Assembly (NCBI GenBank): GCA_932294295.1
Contig: OW028582.1
Span: forward strand, 2,578,015 to 2,642,014
Direction of reading: 5' to 3'
Source of the DNA: Alitta virens
Taxonomy: Eukaryota > Annelida > Polychaeta > Phyllodocida > Nereididae
Length of the DNA stretch: 64,000 nucleotides
The notes under the pieces were generated by a model. It saw only the letters and a list, made by a program, of their open reading frames with translations, ran no database searches and was not told the origin of the DNA. This document shows positions 1 to 10,760 of this stretch, piece by piece (position 1 is the stretch's first letter; each line of letters opens with the position of its first letter). The translations under genes were made by a program, and so were the position numbers.

Positions 1-453
1 GTACTTTCGTAATATCCATGCGCGTGTCATCTTTTGTTTATTATTAAGTTTTGAATTCAATTTTATTATTAAGTTTTGAATTCAATTTTCAAAATTATGC
101 TCCTAGCACGAATAAACGTATTAATAACTGATAACATATCTGGCAAATTATTAATAATTAATAATAATATTTTCCTTTATATAACGTTTCCATTACAAAC
201 ATTAAATAAGGATAAAAATAGCCAAATTTATTTTAGACCTAGAACCCACATATTATATATAATTTATTAAACTAAACTTAGTATGGCACTCAAAGGGCCT
301 ACTAACAGATAACTGCCTTTTAGTTTAATAAATCATTTATTAATTGTCTTCTGCTAGTCATTTTGACTTTTTGTTTAAAGTGTCATATTGACTACTACTT
401 AGAGTGTCATAAATGACTACTTCTAGTCATTTTTACTAATCTTTCTCATTGTT
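1..453. other. AT-rich intergenic, no gene seen
   Basis: No exon-like or conserved reading frame is visible. The only structure is a 25-bp direct duplication at 40-64 and 65-89 containing a GAATTC site, and a few repeats of the word TAGTCATTT around 355-430. Confidence 0.6.
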
Positions 454-490
454 ATAGATGATGGATAGATGTTGAAAGTGCAGCCCTCTA

Positions 491-1329
491 AAGCCACTAT
501 CTCACATAGCCGAGCGGGGGGCGGGGGCCTAGCTCAGAGGTAGCGCTCTGTGCTTCCAACCGCTGGGTCCCGGGTTCGATTCCCGGTCGAGCCTAAGTTG
601 GATGGCTGTTTCATCCTTCGTCTCATTGCCATGGTCTCTGCCTGTCCTAATTAGCCCAACTGGTGCAGAAATACAGGACGTAAAGCCCTAATCACCCACC
701 CACCCACCCAACCGCTGGGTCCCGGGTTCGATTCCCGGTCGAGCCTAAGTTGGATGGCTGTTTCATCCTTCGTCTCATTGCCATGGTCTCTGCCTGTCCT
801 AATTAGCCCAACTGGTGCAGAAATACAGGACGTAAAGCCCTAATCACCCACCCACCCACATAGCCGAGTGACGATGCAGAGTAATGACGATTGCTGGCAA
901 GCAATGAATCGGCTTCACTCTTGGTCATTTGCCAGTGAGAAAACGACTCATTGATTGCTTGCAGATTGCACGCCGATTGCCTCCATTGCCCCGAGTGTCA
1001 AGCCAATAACTCTTCTTTACACGCCGACCACTCGGCGAGGAAATCACGTCCACACAGCACTCCATATGACCAAGAGTACTCCCAGAGTGCATGGCGAGTG
1101 CACGGCGAGTTAAAATCCCGAGCAATTCCAGAGCAAAGTTGCTCGGCGACACTCCTAGAAAGTTTTAAACATGTTTAAAATTTCACGATCGGTCTACGAG
1201 TGTTGCCGAGTATTTCCGAGCTTTTCCAGAGTGGTCGGCGTGCAAAGCTGAGTATTCCTGACTGCCTGATTTATGAGGCACTCGGCATCACTCGGCGTTG
1301 TCACTCAGCTATGTGAGATAGGCCCTTTA
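491..1329. mobile_element. Harbinger-like MITE inserted in SINE B
   Basis: Terminal inverted repeats share CTATCTCACATAGC at the left (497-510) with its complement at the right (1309-1322). The interior from about 870 to 1300 is unusually GC-rich and repeats the word ACTCGGCG on both strands. Ends and style match the element at 23,861-24,519, where a TTA target duplication is clear; here the duplication is TAA-like but not cleanly resolved. No transposase is encoded, so it would need one supplied in trans. Confidence 0.65.
515..856 (+). mobile_element. tRNA-derived SINE (family A) with duplicated body
   Basis: Head resembles a tRNA: A box TAGCTCAGAGGTAGCGC, anticodon-loop-like CTTCCAAC and B box GGTTCGATTCC; the loop would read UCC, so tRNA-Gly is the likeliest ancestor. 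Target duplication CACATAGCCGAG flanks it at 503-514 and 857-868. Most of the element, from the anticodon-like arm to the CACCC tail, is present twice in tandem (about 558-709 and 710-861, offset 152 bp). It lies inside the MITE at 491-1329. Confidence 0.85.
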
Positions 1330-1512
1330 ATAAGGCAAGTTCTTGCCACTAGCGAGGGTTGATTGATGAGGTGAGAGCGAGGAGGAGTCCACCCATGTTA
1401 CACATTTACCCCATGAGTGGGACATTTTACTTGCCTCAGCACGGACACTTGAGTACAAGGGACCACCAATTTAACATCTCATCCGAACGACATCCAGCTG
1501 CTGGGATGTTGC

Positions 1513-1747
1513 AGCCCTTGAAGGTCCTGGGCCTCCACGCGGCAAGGGTGGAAACACTTGGGGTGAAGTCCTCTATCCCCAGTGGCTAAAACAGGACAGT
1601 GCGCATTGCACAAGCTGCTCCAGCTATCCAACACATGCTTCTGGTTTCTACTACCAACTATAGATAATCAATCTTACCCTAGAGAGCCTCTACATAGCCC
1701 ACTCAGGTGCTGATGAGGCGTAAAACAATAACACTACCTACCTACTT
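1513..1747 (+). mobile_element. SINE-like element (family D)
   Basis: A 235-bp block is flanked by a perfect 13-bp target duplication GCTGGGATGTTGC (1500-1512 and 1748-1760) and ends in GGCGTAAAACAATAACACT plus a CTAC-rich tail. The same block occurs at 7,778-8,033 with its own target duplication. The 3' end looks LINE-mobilised. I do not recognise the 5' head; it is not clearly tRNA-, 5S- or 7SL-derived. The host sequence is SINE B on the other strand. Confidence 0.75.
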
Positions 1748-1846
1748 GCTGGGATGTTGCTCACAAAAGGTGCCCGGGCCCTGGATTGAACCAGGGTCCT
1801 TCAGAGGAGCAGGCGAGTGTCTAACCACTAGACCACCCAGCTGCCT

Positions 1847-2309
1847 TACCTACCCTTTGTTAATTTTTGTTTTCTCAGGTACAACCGCATTCCTAGTTTA
1901 TTACAATGATATTGTTTGTCACATCAGTTTATTCTGAAGCAATAGACAATGTTATTGTTTATCACATTTGAAGGGCATAATTCTCCACCTTATTAAATGA
2001 AAATTACTTGGTAAGAATAATAACCTATGATTATTTGTTTATGGAAATAAAATTACTGAGAATATCATTTACAATAACTCAATTTGTTTCGTGTTTAATT
2101 ATATAATTTTTTTACCACTTAAAAGTATAAAAATTTGATTTTTCTGAACTTATTATTGTGCACAATTTTTGTTTTACCTGGCAAAAATGTTTGGTGTCTT
2201 CCCAATCATTGCAATATCATGTCTTACTTTTGGAATGCATGTCTTTTACTCTTCATGACAGTTAAACTCATATGTCGTGTCTTTTACAAGCAAGAGTTAA
2301 TAGTGGATT
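1847..2309. other. AT-rich spacer, no gene seen
   Basis: No conserved frame or known repeat is recognised. Two TTTATCACAT-like words around 1910-1965 suggest a decayed short duplication. Confidence 0.5.
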
Positions 2310-2715
2310 TTCATGGAAGGTTCTGTATATTTCCACCAGGTGGCTATGACAGAATACTGCAATTCTATTGGCTGAAAAAGTTACCGCCCTTGGCTGTGAT
2401 TGGTTGAAGCAAAGTGCATCCAAGCAGCAGTATTTTTAGTGCATTTTAATGTATATTTGACACTTTATCATTTAGTTGTGTTTGTTTTTTTTCTGAGAAA
2501 GTTATATTTATGGAATCAGTTATTACCTACTGTGTCTGAAAAGCAAAATGAGTAATAAGAGGGGAGGAAAGACTTATTATGTCCTGCTGAATTCAGGGCT
2601 GTTCAGTGAAAAGACTCTATTGGACTGCTACTTGAACACCCTGCAGCCTGCTGTACTAAATCAACCCATTCTGCTGCAGGTGTTTACAGAAAATTTTAAA
2701 CCAATTGCTCCATAA
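2310..2715 (+). repeat. Dispersed repeat X, copy 1 (promoter-like plus short frame)
   Basis: This block recurs at 8,840-9,130 and 44,885-45,260. In order it has a CTCF-like core CCACCAGGTGGC (2333-2344), two inverted CCAAT-type boxes (ATTGGCTG and GATTGGTTGA), and a short open frame starting ATG at 2548 (MSNKRGGKTYYVLL...). Compared with the copy at 45,133 the frame differs by several substitutions and an in-frame 3-bp indel. It could be a duplicated promoter and first exon of a gene, or the 5' end of an unrecognised transposon. I cannot name a protein family. Confidence 0.6.
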
Positions 2716-2758
2716 TGGTTGATGTAATAAAATTCTTGTAAATCCTGAGGCCACATTG

Positions 2759-3440
2759 ACCAGCTGGGTGGCCTAATGGTTAAAGCGTCCCCCAATTCCG
2801 CATTGGCCAGCTCTGTTCAAGGTCCCAGGTTCGATCCCCGACCCGGGCACTCTTCATGAGCTACATCCCAGCTGGGTGTCTATCGCATGAAATGTTGCAC
2901 TGATGCGGGTAAAAACCCCCACCCATGGGGTAGGTAAAGGACTAAATGTGTACCACGGTGTGGATTCCAAGCAGCCTTGTCTTTATCATTTCATCATTAC
3001 GTCTGTCTCTGGCAGCTGGTCATACAAGCTTCAGACTCAGTACGTCCGCCTGCAACTGGTCATATAAGCTGACTAGGCTTTAGACTTATTGAAACATTGA
3101 CACTATATTGCATGGACCATTAATTTGTAAATATTACAGCCTATAGTCTTGTAAATGTGTACCATGGTGTGGACTCCAAGCAGCCTTATCATCTCCTCAT
3201 TACGTCTGCCTGCTATGGTCATATAAGCTGACTAGGCTTTAGACTTATTGAAACATTGACACTACATTGCATGGACCATTAATTTGTAAATATTACAGCC
3301 TATAGTCTTGTAAATGTGTACCTTGGTGTGGACTCCAAGCCTTATCATCTCATCATTACATCAGCCTGCTATGGTCATATAAGCTGACTAAGCTTACTCA
3401 GTAGCATTGAGACATTGAAATATGAGACATTGAGTATGAC
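2759..3440 (+). mobile_element. tRNA-like SINE (family C) with tandem tail copies
   Basis: Head has A box TGGCCTAATGGTTAAAGCG and B box GGTTCGATCC. The 3' part, marked by GTGTGGACTCCAAG and TCATATAAGCTGACTA, is repeated three times (starts near 2947, 3155 and 3313), the last copy shortened. Related 3' pieces occur at 25,375-25,520 (minus) and 51,945-52,200 (plus). Confidence 0.7.
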
Positions 3441-4310
3441 GTCACTGATATGGGATTTCAGTCGCACCAATTTTGGATATCTCCAGCTAGGTATGGCTAG
3501 ATTTGGCTTGTTTTAGCCTCAAGTAGGTGTAATTTATTTTCTAATTTAATCTGGATAGCTAGATGTAATTCAATTCGAAAATGCCTGTTTGGAGGCCATT
3601 ATACAGAACAGTGCCATGTCTTTTAATTACAATCATACATAAAAATTTTGAGGTTTCCCCAACAGCTGTCTCGACCAAATTCCATATTTAGAGAAATGAC
3701 GCAACTAAACAAAAAAAAAAAATCTTTGTCGGAGCACCCAAAACAGATAAACAACAGCATCCTTGAGAATATTTGCCTCAGCAACAGATGCGGACAATCA
3801 AGGGATGCTCTGTGATGCTGTGCAAATTAAGAGTGGGGGAATTATGCATAGGTGAGTTGGTTTTATGGGGCTCACATCAATTGTACTGTGCAGGGGTCCA
3901 TAAAAGTCTGTTTTGACATTAATGATTCATTGCGGGAGGTTAGAGCAATTGGCCAGCAAATATATGCATGATATTATATTGGATCAAATGCATGCGTGTG
4001 CAATTGCTTGGGTAATTAATTGACTGGTTACTTATTAATCTCAAGTCAATATTAAAAGAAAATTGGTCAACTTCAACTTAGCAATACACTATGATTAGTT
4101 TACCTGAATATTAGGTCGCGATGGGTCACGATTCACACTATTCCCAAAATTTTCTTTTTATATATGAAGTTAATTACCGCAGTAATGATCGTCGACCATC
4201 ATCGCTAACAAAAAATAATTAATTGAACGGCCTCTCGACCAATCAGATGTCTGGAATGTTCGAAATAATGACACGCAAAACGTCGGAAAAGGGTTGCAAC
4301 GCCAGAAACG
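3441..4310. other. Intergenic, no gene seen
   Basis: No coding exon, RNA gene or familiar repeat is recognised. There is a 12-bp A run at about 3710-3721 and a CGTCGGAAAAGG stretch near 4280, neither interpretable alone. Confidence 0.5.
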
Positions 4311-4359
4311 GAACCATTGGAAGATCTTAGTGCAATAATCAATAGATTATATTTAATAT

Positions 4360-4715
4360 TTGATCGATATCCATGCTTAGTTATTTATATATTTATTTTA
4401 ATATCTGCGGAGACTGAATATTTTCTAAATATTTGGTTTCATAAAATGTTATCGATATATCCATGCTTGGTTATAAATTTTATTTATTTATTTTATATCT
4501 GTGGAGACTGGATATTTTCTAAATATTTAGTTTCATATATTATTAAATCGATATATCCATGCTTGGTTATTTATTTTATTTATTTATTTTTAATTTCTGC
4601 GGAGACTGGATATTTTCTAAATATTTGGTTTCATATAATATTTAATCGATATATCCATGCTTGGTTATATATTTCATTAATTTATTTTTAATATCTGCTG
4701 AAACTGGATATTTTT
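4360..4715. repeat. Tandem repeat, about 87-98 bp x 4
   Basis: Four copies each carry TCCATGCTTGGTTA, then CTGCGGAGACTGGATATTTTC, then TTTGGTTTCATA. Copies start near 4368, 4456, 4554 and 4651. Spacing varies through short AT indels, and the last copy is truncated at about 4715. The 124-residue open frame here is a by-product of the low-complexity repeat. Confidence 0.8.
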
Positions 4716-5875
4716 CAGATTTATAAGGCAATAGCTGCTTCATTATTAAAATCTCTCATAATGCATAGTGCTTGTGTTTGTATTATTATAAAATCTTGAT
4801 TGTGCTCTTATAAATGTCTGCCTAAATTTGACGAACCTTCTTTTGTGCGAAAATAGTTTCAGCTGTAAGTGAGGCAATTTATTACCTGAACTTTTGACTT
4901 TGAAACGAGTGAAATTTAATACATATATGGTGTAAATATAATATATATTATCGGTGATACCTTCATTTAATACTTCATGCAAGGGGAAGGGGGAGGGCGG
5001 GGGTGACGATAATGTAAGTATCCTCCCCCCCCCCCCCCCGAGGAAGTTTACTGTGAAAACAATAATATCAAAGAAAAAAAAGCATAAATGTTCATATCCA
5101 TCTGAAGATTTTATAGATTATAAATGATGACACACAAAAATAAGTACGAAACAAAAATGAGTTATATACATTGTAGTAGAAATTATAAAACAATAAAATT
5201 AAATATAACAATGAAATAACTTACCCTAAATATGACTTTGTAGAGGCACATCCCAACGAGACTAAAATTACGAAGATTATGCTATACATGTTTAGAAAAC
5301 CACTTAATGTTGCTGTCGAATTCATTAGCCATTGGGGTAAATTAAAAAAGACAATTGTATGCCATTTTGCAAGGAAGTACAGCTGTTCACTCCAGAAGCA
5401 ATAGTCTGAATGAAGCGGCTAAAATGAAGCTGGCTGTCCTGTGTGTAGAAGTTATTATTATGGACACACGGGGGCGCTACCCACGTTAGCAATTGACCAC
5501 AGCGCCGTCTAGGTGTTGGGTTAATTATAATATTTCAATTAGGCCCAACATTATTTCGCTGCATGAAATTGCTGCCCACTGATCCTGGAACGACTATTCC
5601 TCAAATGCAGTTTTTGACAATAATCAGCTTTGTTTAACAATTTATAGTAAGTTCCATAAATCTGAATCCCAACTTGCTCTTTGCTATATTCTCCTTATGC
5701 TGACATGAAGCAAAAAATATCATTGAAAAATAGGAAACCTGCAGTTAACAAACCCCTAACTGGATCAATAAAAGTTGGGATTTGACTTTAATAGCAATTT
5801 CTGTCCATTTTTTTGCTGCTTTAAGCTATTTAAATAAGACCAAAAAATAAGTGGACATTTCTCCTACCATAATCA
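4716..5875. other. Intergenic with poly-C run
   Basis: No gene is visible. A long C run is at about 5022-5039. Around 5466-5480 ACACGGGGGCGCTAC resembles part of a CTCF motif, without other support. Confidence 0.5.
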
Positions 5876-6223
5876 GGGTGGGGGTCACTGGGTCCCGGGT
5901 TCGATTCCCCGTCGAGCCTAAGTTGGATGGCTGTTTCATCCTTCATCTCATTGCCATGGTCCCTGCCTGTCCTAATTGGCCCATCAGGTGCAGAAATACA
6001 GGACGTAAAGCCCCAATCCACCCACCCACCACTGTGAGGAGCAGATGCCTAGTTCAGTGGAAGCGCACTGGGTTTCCAACCACTGGGTCCCGGGTTCGAC
6101 TCCCCGTCGAGCCTATGTTGGATGGCTGTTTCATCCTTCATCTCATTGCCATGGTCCCTGCCTGTCCTAATTGGCCCATCAGGTGCAGAAATACAGAACA
6201 TAAAGCCCTATTCTCCCCACCAT
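5876..6223 (+). mobile_element. SINE A, two tandem units
   Basis: A headless unit (5,887-6,030, starting in the tRNA T-arm at CACTGGGTCCCGGG) is followed by a full unit with A box (about 6,045-6,223). Both share CGTCGAGCCTA..GTTGGATGGC and the GTGCAGAAATACAG block. It has the same head-to-tail layout as 515-856. Confidence 0.8.
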
Positions 6224-6454
6224 ATATAAATTATATATAGTAATTAAAGACACAGTGATTTAGTGAAATATATTGCGTGCACAAGTTTGGAAACACTCAA
6301 CAATTTAATTGTGACTATAATTGATACTTCTTAGAGCAAGGTAGAAATAAACTCATCCACATGTTTAGCACTTATGACATCTTGAACAGCATTATCACAG
6401 TAACTAATTGTTAATTGAAAAGACCAAACAAAGTTAGATTGCCTAGGTCTGACT

Positions 6455-6660
6455 TAATTCTATATACCCATAAGTGGGATTCTTCATTTTCCTAGCATAG
6501 ACACAGTGTGCTAGGTACAAGTACAGGCCTGCAAGTTTGATATTTCAGAATTTGGGATTAGGCACACCAAAAGCAGTGCTGAGGCTGGGCCTGGAATTGA
6601 ACTCAAATATGAGCTGAATTGTTCTTTAACAGCTAGACCACTCTGCACAGCAAATTGCCA
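6455..6660 (-). mobile_element. Degenerate tRNA-like SINE, probably family B
   Basis: On the minus strand there is a recognisable A-box relic (GGTCTAGCTGTTAAAGAAC), a B-box relic (GTTCAATTCCAGGC) and the lower-body word CCCACTTATGGGTATA. It is far more decayed than the other copies. Confidence 0.5.
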
Positions 6661-7649
6661 ATGAGCAAAATCATAGCAGTGCCTATTATCACCAAATTCA
6701 CCATTTTACATAGTAATCAAGGTTTTATAAGCAGAACATGAAATTGCTGATTCACTGCATGAAAATAATGATTGTTAAGAAAAAATAGCAAGTCAAGATT
6801 AGTGGTAATAGCATGTGCACTCATTATTTTTCAGCACAAAATTGACTCGGATAGGTTGAAATGCTTTAAAACTGTGTGCACATAGAATACCACGAAAAAT
6901 ACAAGCATGGCTGCATGGCCCTCATTCTGAGAACTAGGAAACTCCAGGAGGGACATGCTTGCTTGACCAGTCCCAGGTGCGGCCAGTTTAATAGGTTATA
7001 ACGTGTGAAATGTCACAACTGTAAACCTCGGGAGCATCTTAGCTACAGTTGTACAAAACTTGAAAATGATAATGACAATGTCACAGTTTTTATTGGCTCC
7101 TTAAATAACATATAACAGTAATTACATATTATAAAATTTATAATTTTTTCTTAAAGTGGAGCAAGGAGACTCCCTCTAAGGCAATAAGTTTGCCGCTGTC
7201 AAGGGAGCGAGCCACTGTGTGAAAAAAAAAGAAAACAAAAGAATATATATATATATTTACTACTAGTACTACTAATTCATTAGTTCATATTTTAAAGCAT
7301 TGAAATATTATAAATTATCGATAGGAAGGCATTCTCTTGTTATACAGCTAATATATAAATAACCTTAAAAAAGTATATAAAATAAATAAATAGATACAAT
7401 TTTAAATGATGATAATTACATGTTGGAGTTGAGTATCAGTTGTGCAGTGTCTGAAAACACATTATTAAGTTTTGAATAGGGCGAGTTTTATGAGGTAGGC
7501 ATATGTTGTATGATAAAGAGTTGTCGCTTGTCAGCAATGATTTAATTGACGCACAAACTCCTTATTTTGGAAACAATTATAGAAATAGACGGAGCTTGAA
7601 CACCGTTCCAGGCCAAATCTATCATTGGTAATTGGCCGACTTTGGAATA
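6661..7649. other. Intergenic; probable LINE 3' end near 7.1 kb
   Basis: No gene is visible. At about 7080-7215 a TTTTTATTGG..AACATATAAC stretch followed by GGAGACTCCCTCTAAGGCAA resembles other minus-strand LINE 3' ends in this window (12.66, 16.69, 17.5 and 17.9 kb). An AT microsatellite lies at about 7,243-7,257. Confidence 0.35.
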
Positions 7650-7653
7650 GGTA

Positions 7654-8060
7654 CATGGCCAAATGTGCCACGTGCGTTTTCCATGAGAAGGATAAGCGCA
7701 TGGAAAATGCATGGTTTTTAGCTAATTATGATGAGGCAAAATCCATGCTTTTTCAATGCGTTTATCCATGCATAGAAGCCCTCGAAGGTCTTGGGCCTCC
7801 ACACGGCGAGGGTGGAAAGACTTGGGGTGAAGTCCTCTATCCCCAGTGGCTAAAACAGGACAGTGCGCATTGCACAAGCTGCTCCAGCTATCCAACGCAG
7901 ACAATTGTAGATTTTTTACTTGCTTCTGGTTTCTACTACCAACTATAGATACTCAATCTTACCCTAGAGAGCCTCTACATAGCCCACTCAGGTGCTGATG
8001 AGGCGTTAAACAATAACACTAACTAACTAACACGCATAGAAAATGCACGTTGCATTGTAT
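7654..8060. mobile_element. Palindromic MITE P, interrupted by SINE D
   Basis: The left arm CATGGCCAAATGTGCCACGT starts after a TA. The central stem continues to 7,769. After the SINE D insertion (7,778-8,033) the right arm resumes at 8,034 in degraded form. Seven copies of this near-perfect hairpin family occur in the window. Confidence 0.75.
7778..8033 (+). mobile_element. SINE-like element (family D), second copy
   Basis: It matches 1,513-1,747 from CCCTCGAAGG to an AACTAACTAACTAA tail, with a 22-bp internal difference around 7,899-7,920. Target duplication GCATAGAA is at 7,770-7,777 and 8,034-8,041, inside MITE P. Two independent insertions with duplications of their own targets support genuine retrotransposition. 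Confidence 0.8.
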
Positions 8061-8389
8061 TCAGTCCTATTTCAATTATATTCTATTCACAGACTTTATT
8101 TCGGACACATAAAAAAGGGCAGGTCCATTTCAGTACCGGAAACTACAACTATCTCTGAACTACTCAGTTTGTATCCTTGAGAAGAAGAAACTCACATAAG
8201 AGCTGTAGAAGAATTTCCTGAGAAAAGTTTTGAAATTCAAAGTAAGTAGGTATTGAACGATCCAGGTCATTCTCCATTGTGTTTTCGGAAATGGAAGATA
8301 AGAAATAAATAATAACAATTCAAAGTATTGTATTGAAATGCTTTCATTCTAGTAAAGGGGCACACAATTACAGTTTTATTTCATCTTGT

Positions 8390-8822
8390 GATAGATAGAT
8401 TGATAGATGGATGGATATATAGATAGATGGATAGATGGATAGATAAATAGATAGAAGATAGATAGATAGATAGATAGTAAGATAGAAGACAGATAGATAG
8501 ATAGTAAGATGGATAGATAGATGTGGAAAGTGCAGCCCTCTAAGGCAAGTTCTTGCCGCTAGCGAGGGTTGATTGATGAGGTGAGAGAGAGGAGGAGTCC
8601 ACCCATGTTACACAATTACCCCATGGGTGGGATCTTTTACTTGCCTCAGCATAGACACAGAGTACAAGGCACCTCCAATTTAACATCTCATGGGATTAAT
8701 ATCGAGCTGAGATGTAGCTCATGAAGAGTGATTTTTAATGGAGTAAGAGATTACTCACTCGGCTACGTCTCATCCGAACGACATCCAGCTGGGATGTAGG
8801 TCATGTATCCGGCCTTTGTAAT
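8390..8822 (-). mobile_element. SINE B with long GATA tail
   Basis: An imperfect GATA microsatellite (8,390-8,522) leads into the SINE B 3' end GTGGAAAGTGCAGCCCTC and body. An internal block around 8,685-8,770 repeats the GAGCTGAGATGTAGCTC and CATCCAGCTGGGATGTAG words. The tRNA-like head is missing, so the element is 5'-truncated. Confidence 0.75.
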
Positions 8823-8839
8823 AGTGGATTTTTTTATAC

Positions 8840-9130
8840 CTTCTTGTTATTTCCGCTAGGTGGCTACTGGCAGAATACTGCAATCCTATTTGTTGCACAG
8901 TTCCCGCTCTAGATTCTGATTGGTTGAAGCAAGGGGATCCCAAGCAGAGGTATTTCTAGTGTATTTTAATGTACATTCAATGCCTTATGTTTTAATAAAT
9001 GTATTTTCTTTTACTAAGCAAGTTGCAACACTAATCTTGCAGGGAAAAGCAAATTGAGTAATAACAGAAGAAGGCAGGCGTATGCATTGTCACAGTTTGA
9101 GGTGTTCTGTGGAAATAACCTTTTTAATAC
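8840..9130 (+). repeat. Dispersed repeat X, copy 2
   Basis: It aligns with 2,310-2,640: CCGCTAGGTGGC (8,863-8,874) in place of the CTCF-like core, the GATTGGTTGAAGCAA box, and the short frame now starting TTGAGTAATAAC near 9,053, which stays open for over 20 codons but lacks the ATG. It is the most diverged copy. Confidence 0.55.
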
Positions 9131-10050
9131 CTGGGTCTAGGCCTTTATCAAGTATAGAACTATCATACTATGTTCTATGACAGACCAGGTATATTTAAGG
9201 GGTCAACAAAGCAGCACTTTAAAAGGCTGCTGCTTTTCTAATATTGGTCCAATTTTCATCAAAAGACTGAATTGTTCAGGAAATGTTACAATTTATATCT
9301 ATAGATAAATAAATTTGTAAAATTCTGAGGAAAGAATGGAATATACAAGGCACAAACACTGGTCTCAATGAGGCAGTAGCCATCATACTGTATTAAAGTG
9401 TTTACATTGTGGGCCTAGTGCTGCTGGCATTCTACACACAACACCAGGTATCTATTCCTTTTTCGAAAAAGAATAGTTTGGTTAGAAATAGCTTTAAACT
9501 GGAATTTGGAAATAAAATTTAGTTCCTGAGCACTGTGTCTGTTATAACTAAAATGAAAATAAAATAGCTAACAAGAAATGTTTTATAACTCAGATTTTGG
9601 TATGGCAGATACAATCTGTTTAGTTATAAACAGATACATGCAGTGACGAAGCCTGTGATTGATAGATAGATTTTTATTAACATAGAGAAGTCAATATTCT
9701 GACCTATTTGTCATTCACATAGGGTTATATGAGTCATTTACATATTTATTTAAAACAATTTGCCAAAAATGGTTATTTCTTAAGAAGATTTAGTTATAAT
9801 TATGTAAAACATATTGATGATATCAATACCTGTGTCTTGGTCATATCAGCCAAATTCGCACATTCATTCCAAAGGTTTGACATCTCGTATTGTGATAAAC
9901 AACTCTTGTTGTTTCAGGAGCACACCACCAGCAAATTTTACAAAGGCTGGCTAGCAAGCTGATATTCAGTTTCTATATGTTTCATAGACAATAGAGTTGA
10001 AAAGTTGTCAGTCTAGGAAACATTCATTTTGTATTAATTTTTTCTGACTT
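9131..10050. other. Intergenic; possible LINE 3' end at 9,655
   Basis: No gene is seen. A short GATA-like run followed by TTTTTATTAACATAGAG at 9,660 resembles the minus-strand 3' terminus of a LINE. A 24-bp near-palindrome CTATTCCTTTTTCGAAAAAG is centred at about 9,460. Confidence 0.35.
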
Positions 10051-10760
10051 ACCAGCTACTGTATAAGCACTGGTGCCAGCCAGCCCATTGATGATTATTT
10101 TCTAAGTCAGCCAGCCAATTAAATTCACCCAGCTAGCAACTTTCTTAGCCAGCTGACATTTCTTAGCATTTCTTCCCAGCCAGTTGAGTTCCAACTACGC
10201 CTACCACCCAGCTGTAAATTTTCCCCTAACTTTTCCAGCTGGTATTGTTATGTTAGGCCAGAGCGGCCTAATAATAGCAAAAATGGAGGCAGGATGATTC
10301 CGGATAATGATTGTCTATATATTTTGTCATTATTTCTACTGAAGTCTGTTTATGACTGAAAGTGGTAAAATAAATAGATCTAGAAATTATTTTGTAAAAA
10401 CACTGCATTTTTTCTTTATGTATCCCTAAAAAGCCAGATGAGAAGGAGTATATAATAGAACAGCTGTATCACAAGAATTTCCAGTGCAGCTAGGAGACTG
10501 CCAGCTAGCTAGAGGTCAGTAGCTGGAGCCTCAATAAGTTGAAAAATAGCAAGCATCGCCACTGCAGCTGGGAGACTGCCAGCTAGCTAGGTCGCTAGCT
10601 GGAGCCTCAATAATTTGAGATTTTGCCAGCTACATGTAGGATGGATCCAGCTCAAGTCCTTGTCAGCTGGCTTATGGGAATGATCCAGCTGGGAGACAGG
10701 TCTCAGAGTTACCTCCAGCTGGGAAGATTCCAGCCAGCTGGTGCTTTGATGAATAACAGA
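10050..10760. repeat. CAGCTGG/CCAGCTAGC-rich low-order repeat
   Basis: The tetramer AGCT occurs roughly twenty or more times in about 700 bp. Within it a roughly 77-bp unit with GGAGACTGCCAGCTAGCTAG and AGCTGGAGCCTCAATAA is duplicated (about 10,485-10,545 and 10,563-10,622). It looks like a decayed short-period satellite. CAGCTG words are also E-box-like, but no function is shown. Confidence 0.6.

Larger units (their letters stand above)
454..1846 (-). mobile_element. tRNA-like SINE with GATA tail (family B), interrupted
   Basis: Read on the minus strand, a tRNA-like head (A box TGGTCTAGTGGTTAGAC, B box GGTTCAATCC near 1770-1840) is followed by a body that recurs at 34,774-35,072 and 8,398-8,820, ending in a GATA-type tail at 454-470. 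The body is split by two insertions: a Harbinger-like MITE at 491-1329 and another SINE-like element at 1513-1747. The uninterrupted joint CCTCTAAGGCAAG is seen in the other copies. It is an old non-autonomous retroelement, not a functional tRNA. Confidence 0.8.

Noticed and set aside
527..596. Apparent tRNA genes with A and B boxes (also 2,761, 11,450, 34,774 and 56,385)
   Set aside because: No proper acceptor-stem pairing, and each is fused to a shared SINE body with target duplications; they are SINE heads.
4317..4691. 124-codon frame with repeated hydrophobic segments
   Set aside because: It coincides exactly with the 90-bp tandem repeat and has no homologous domain.
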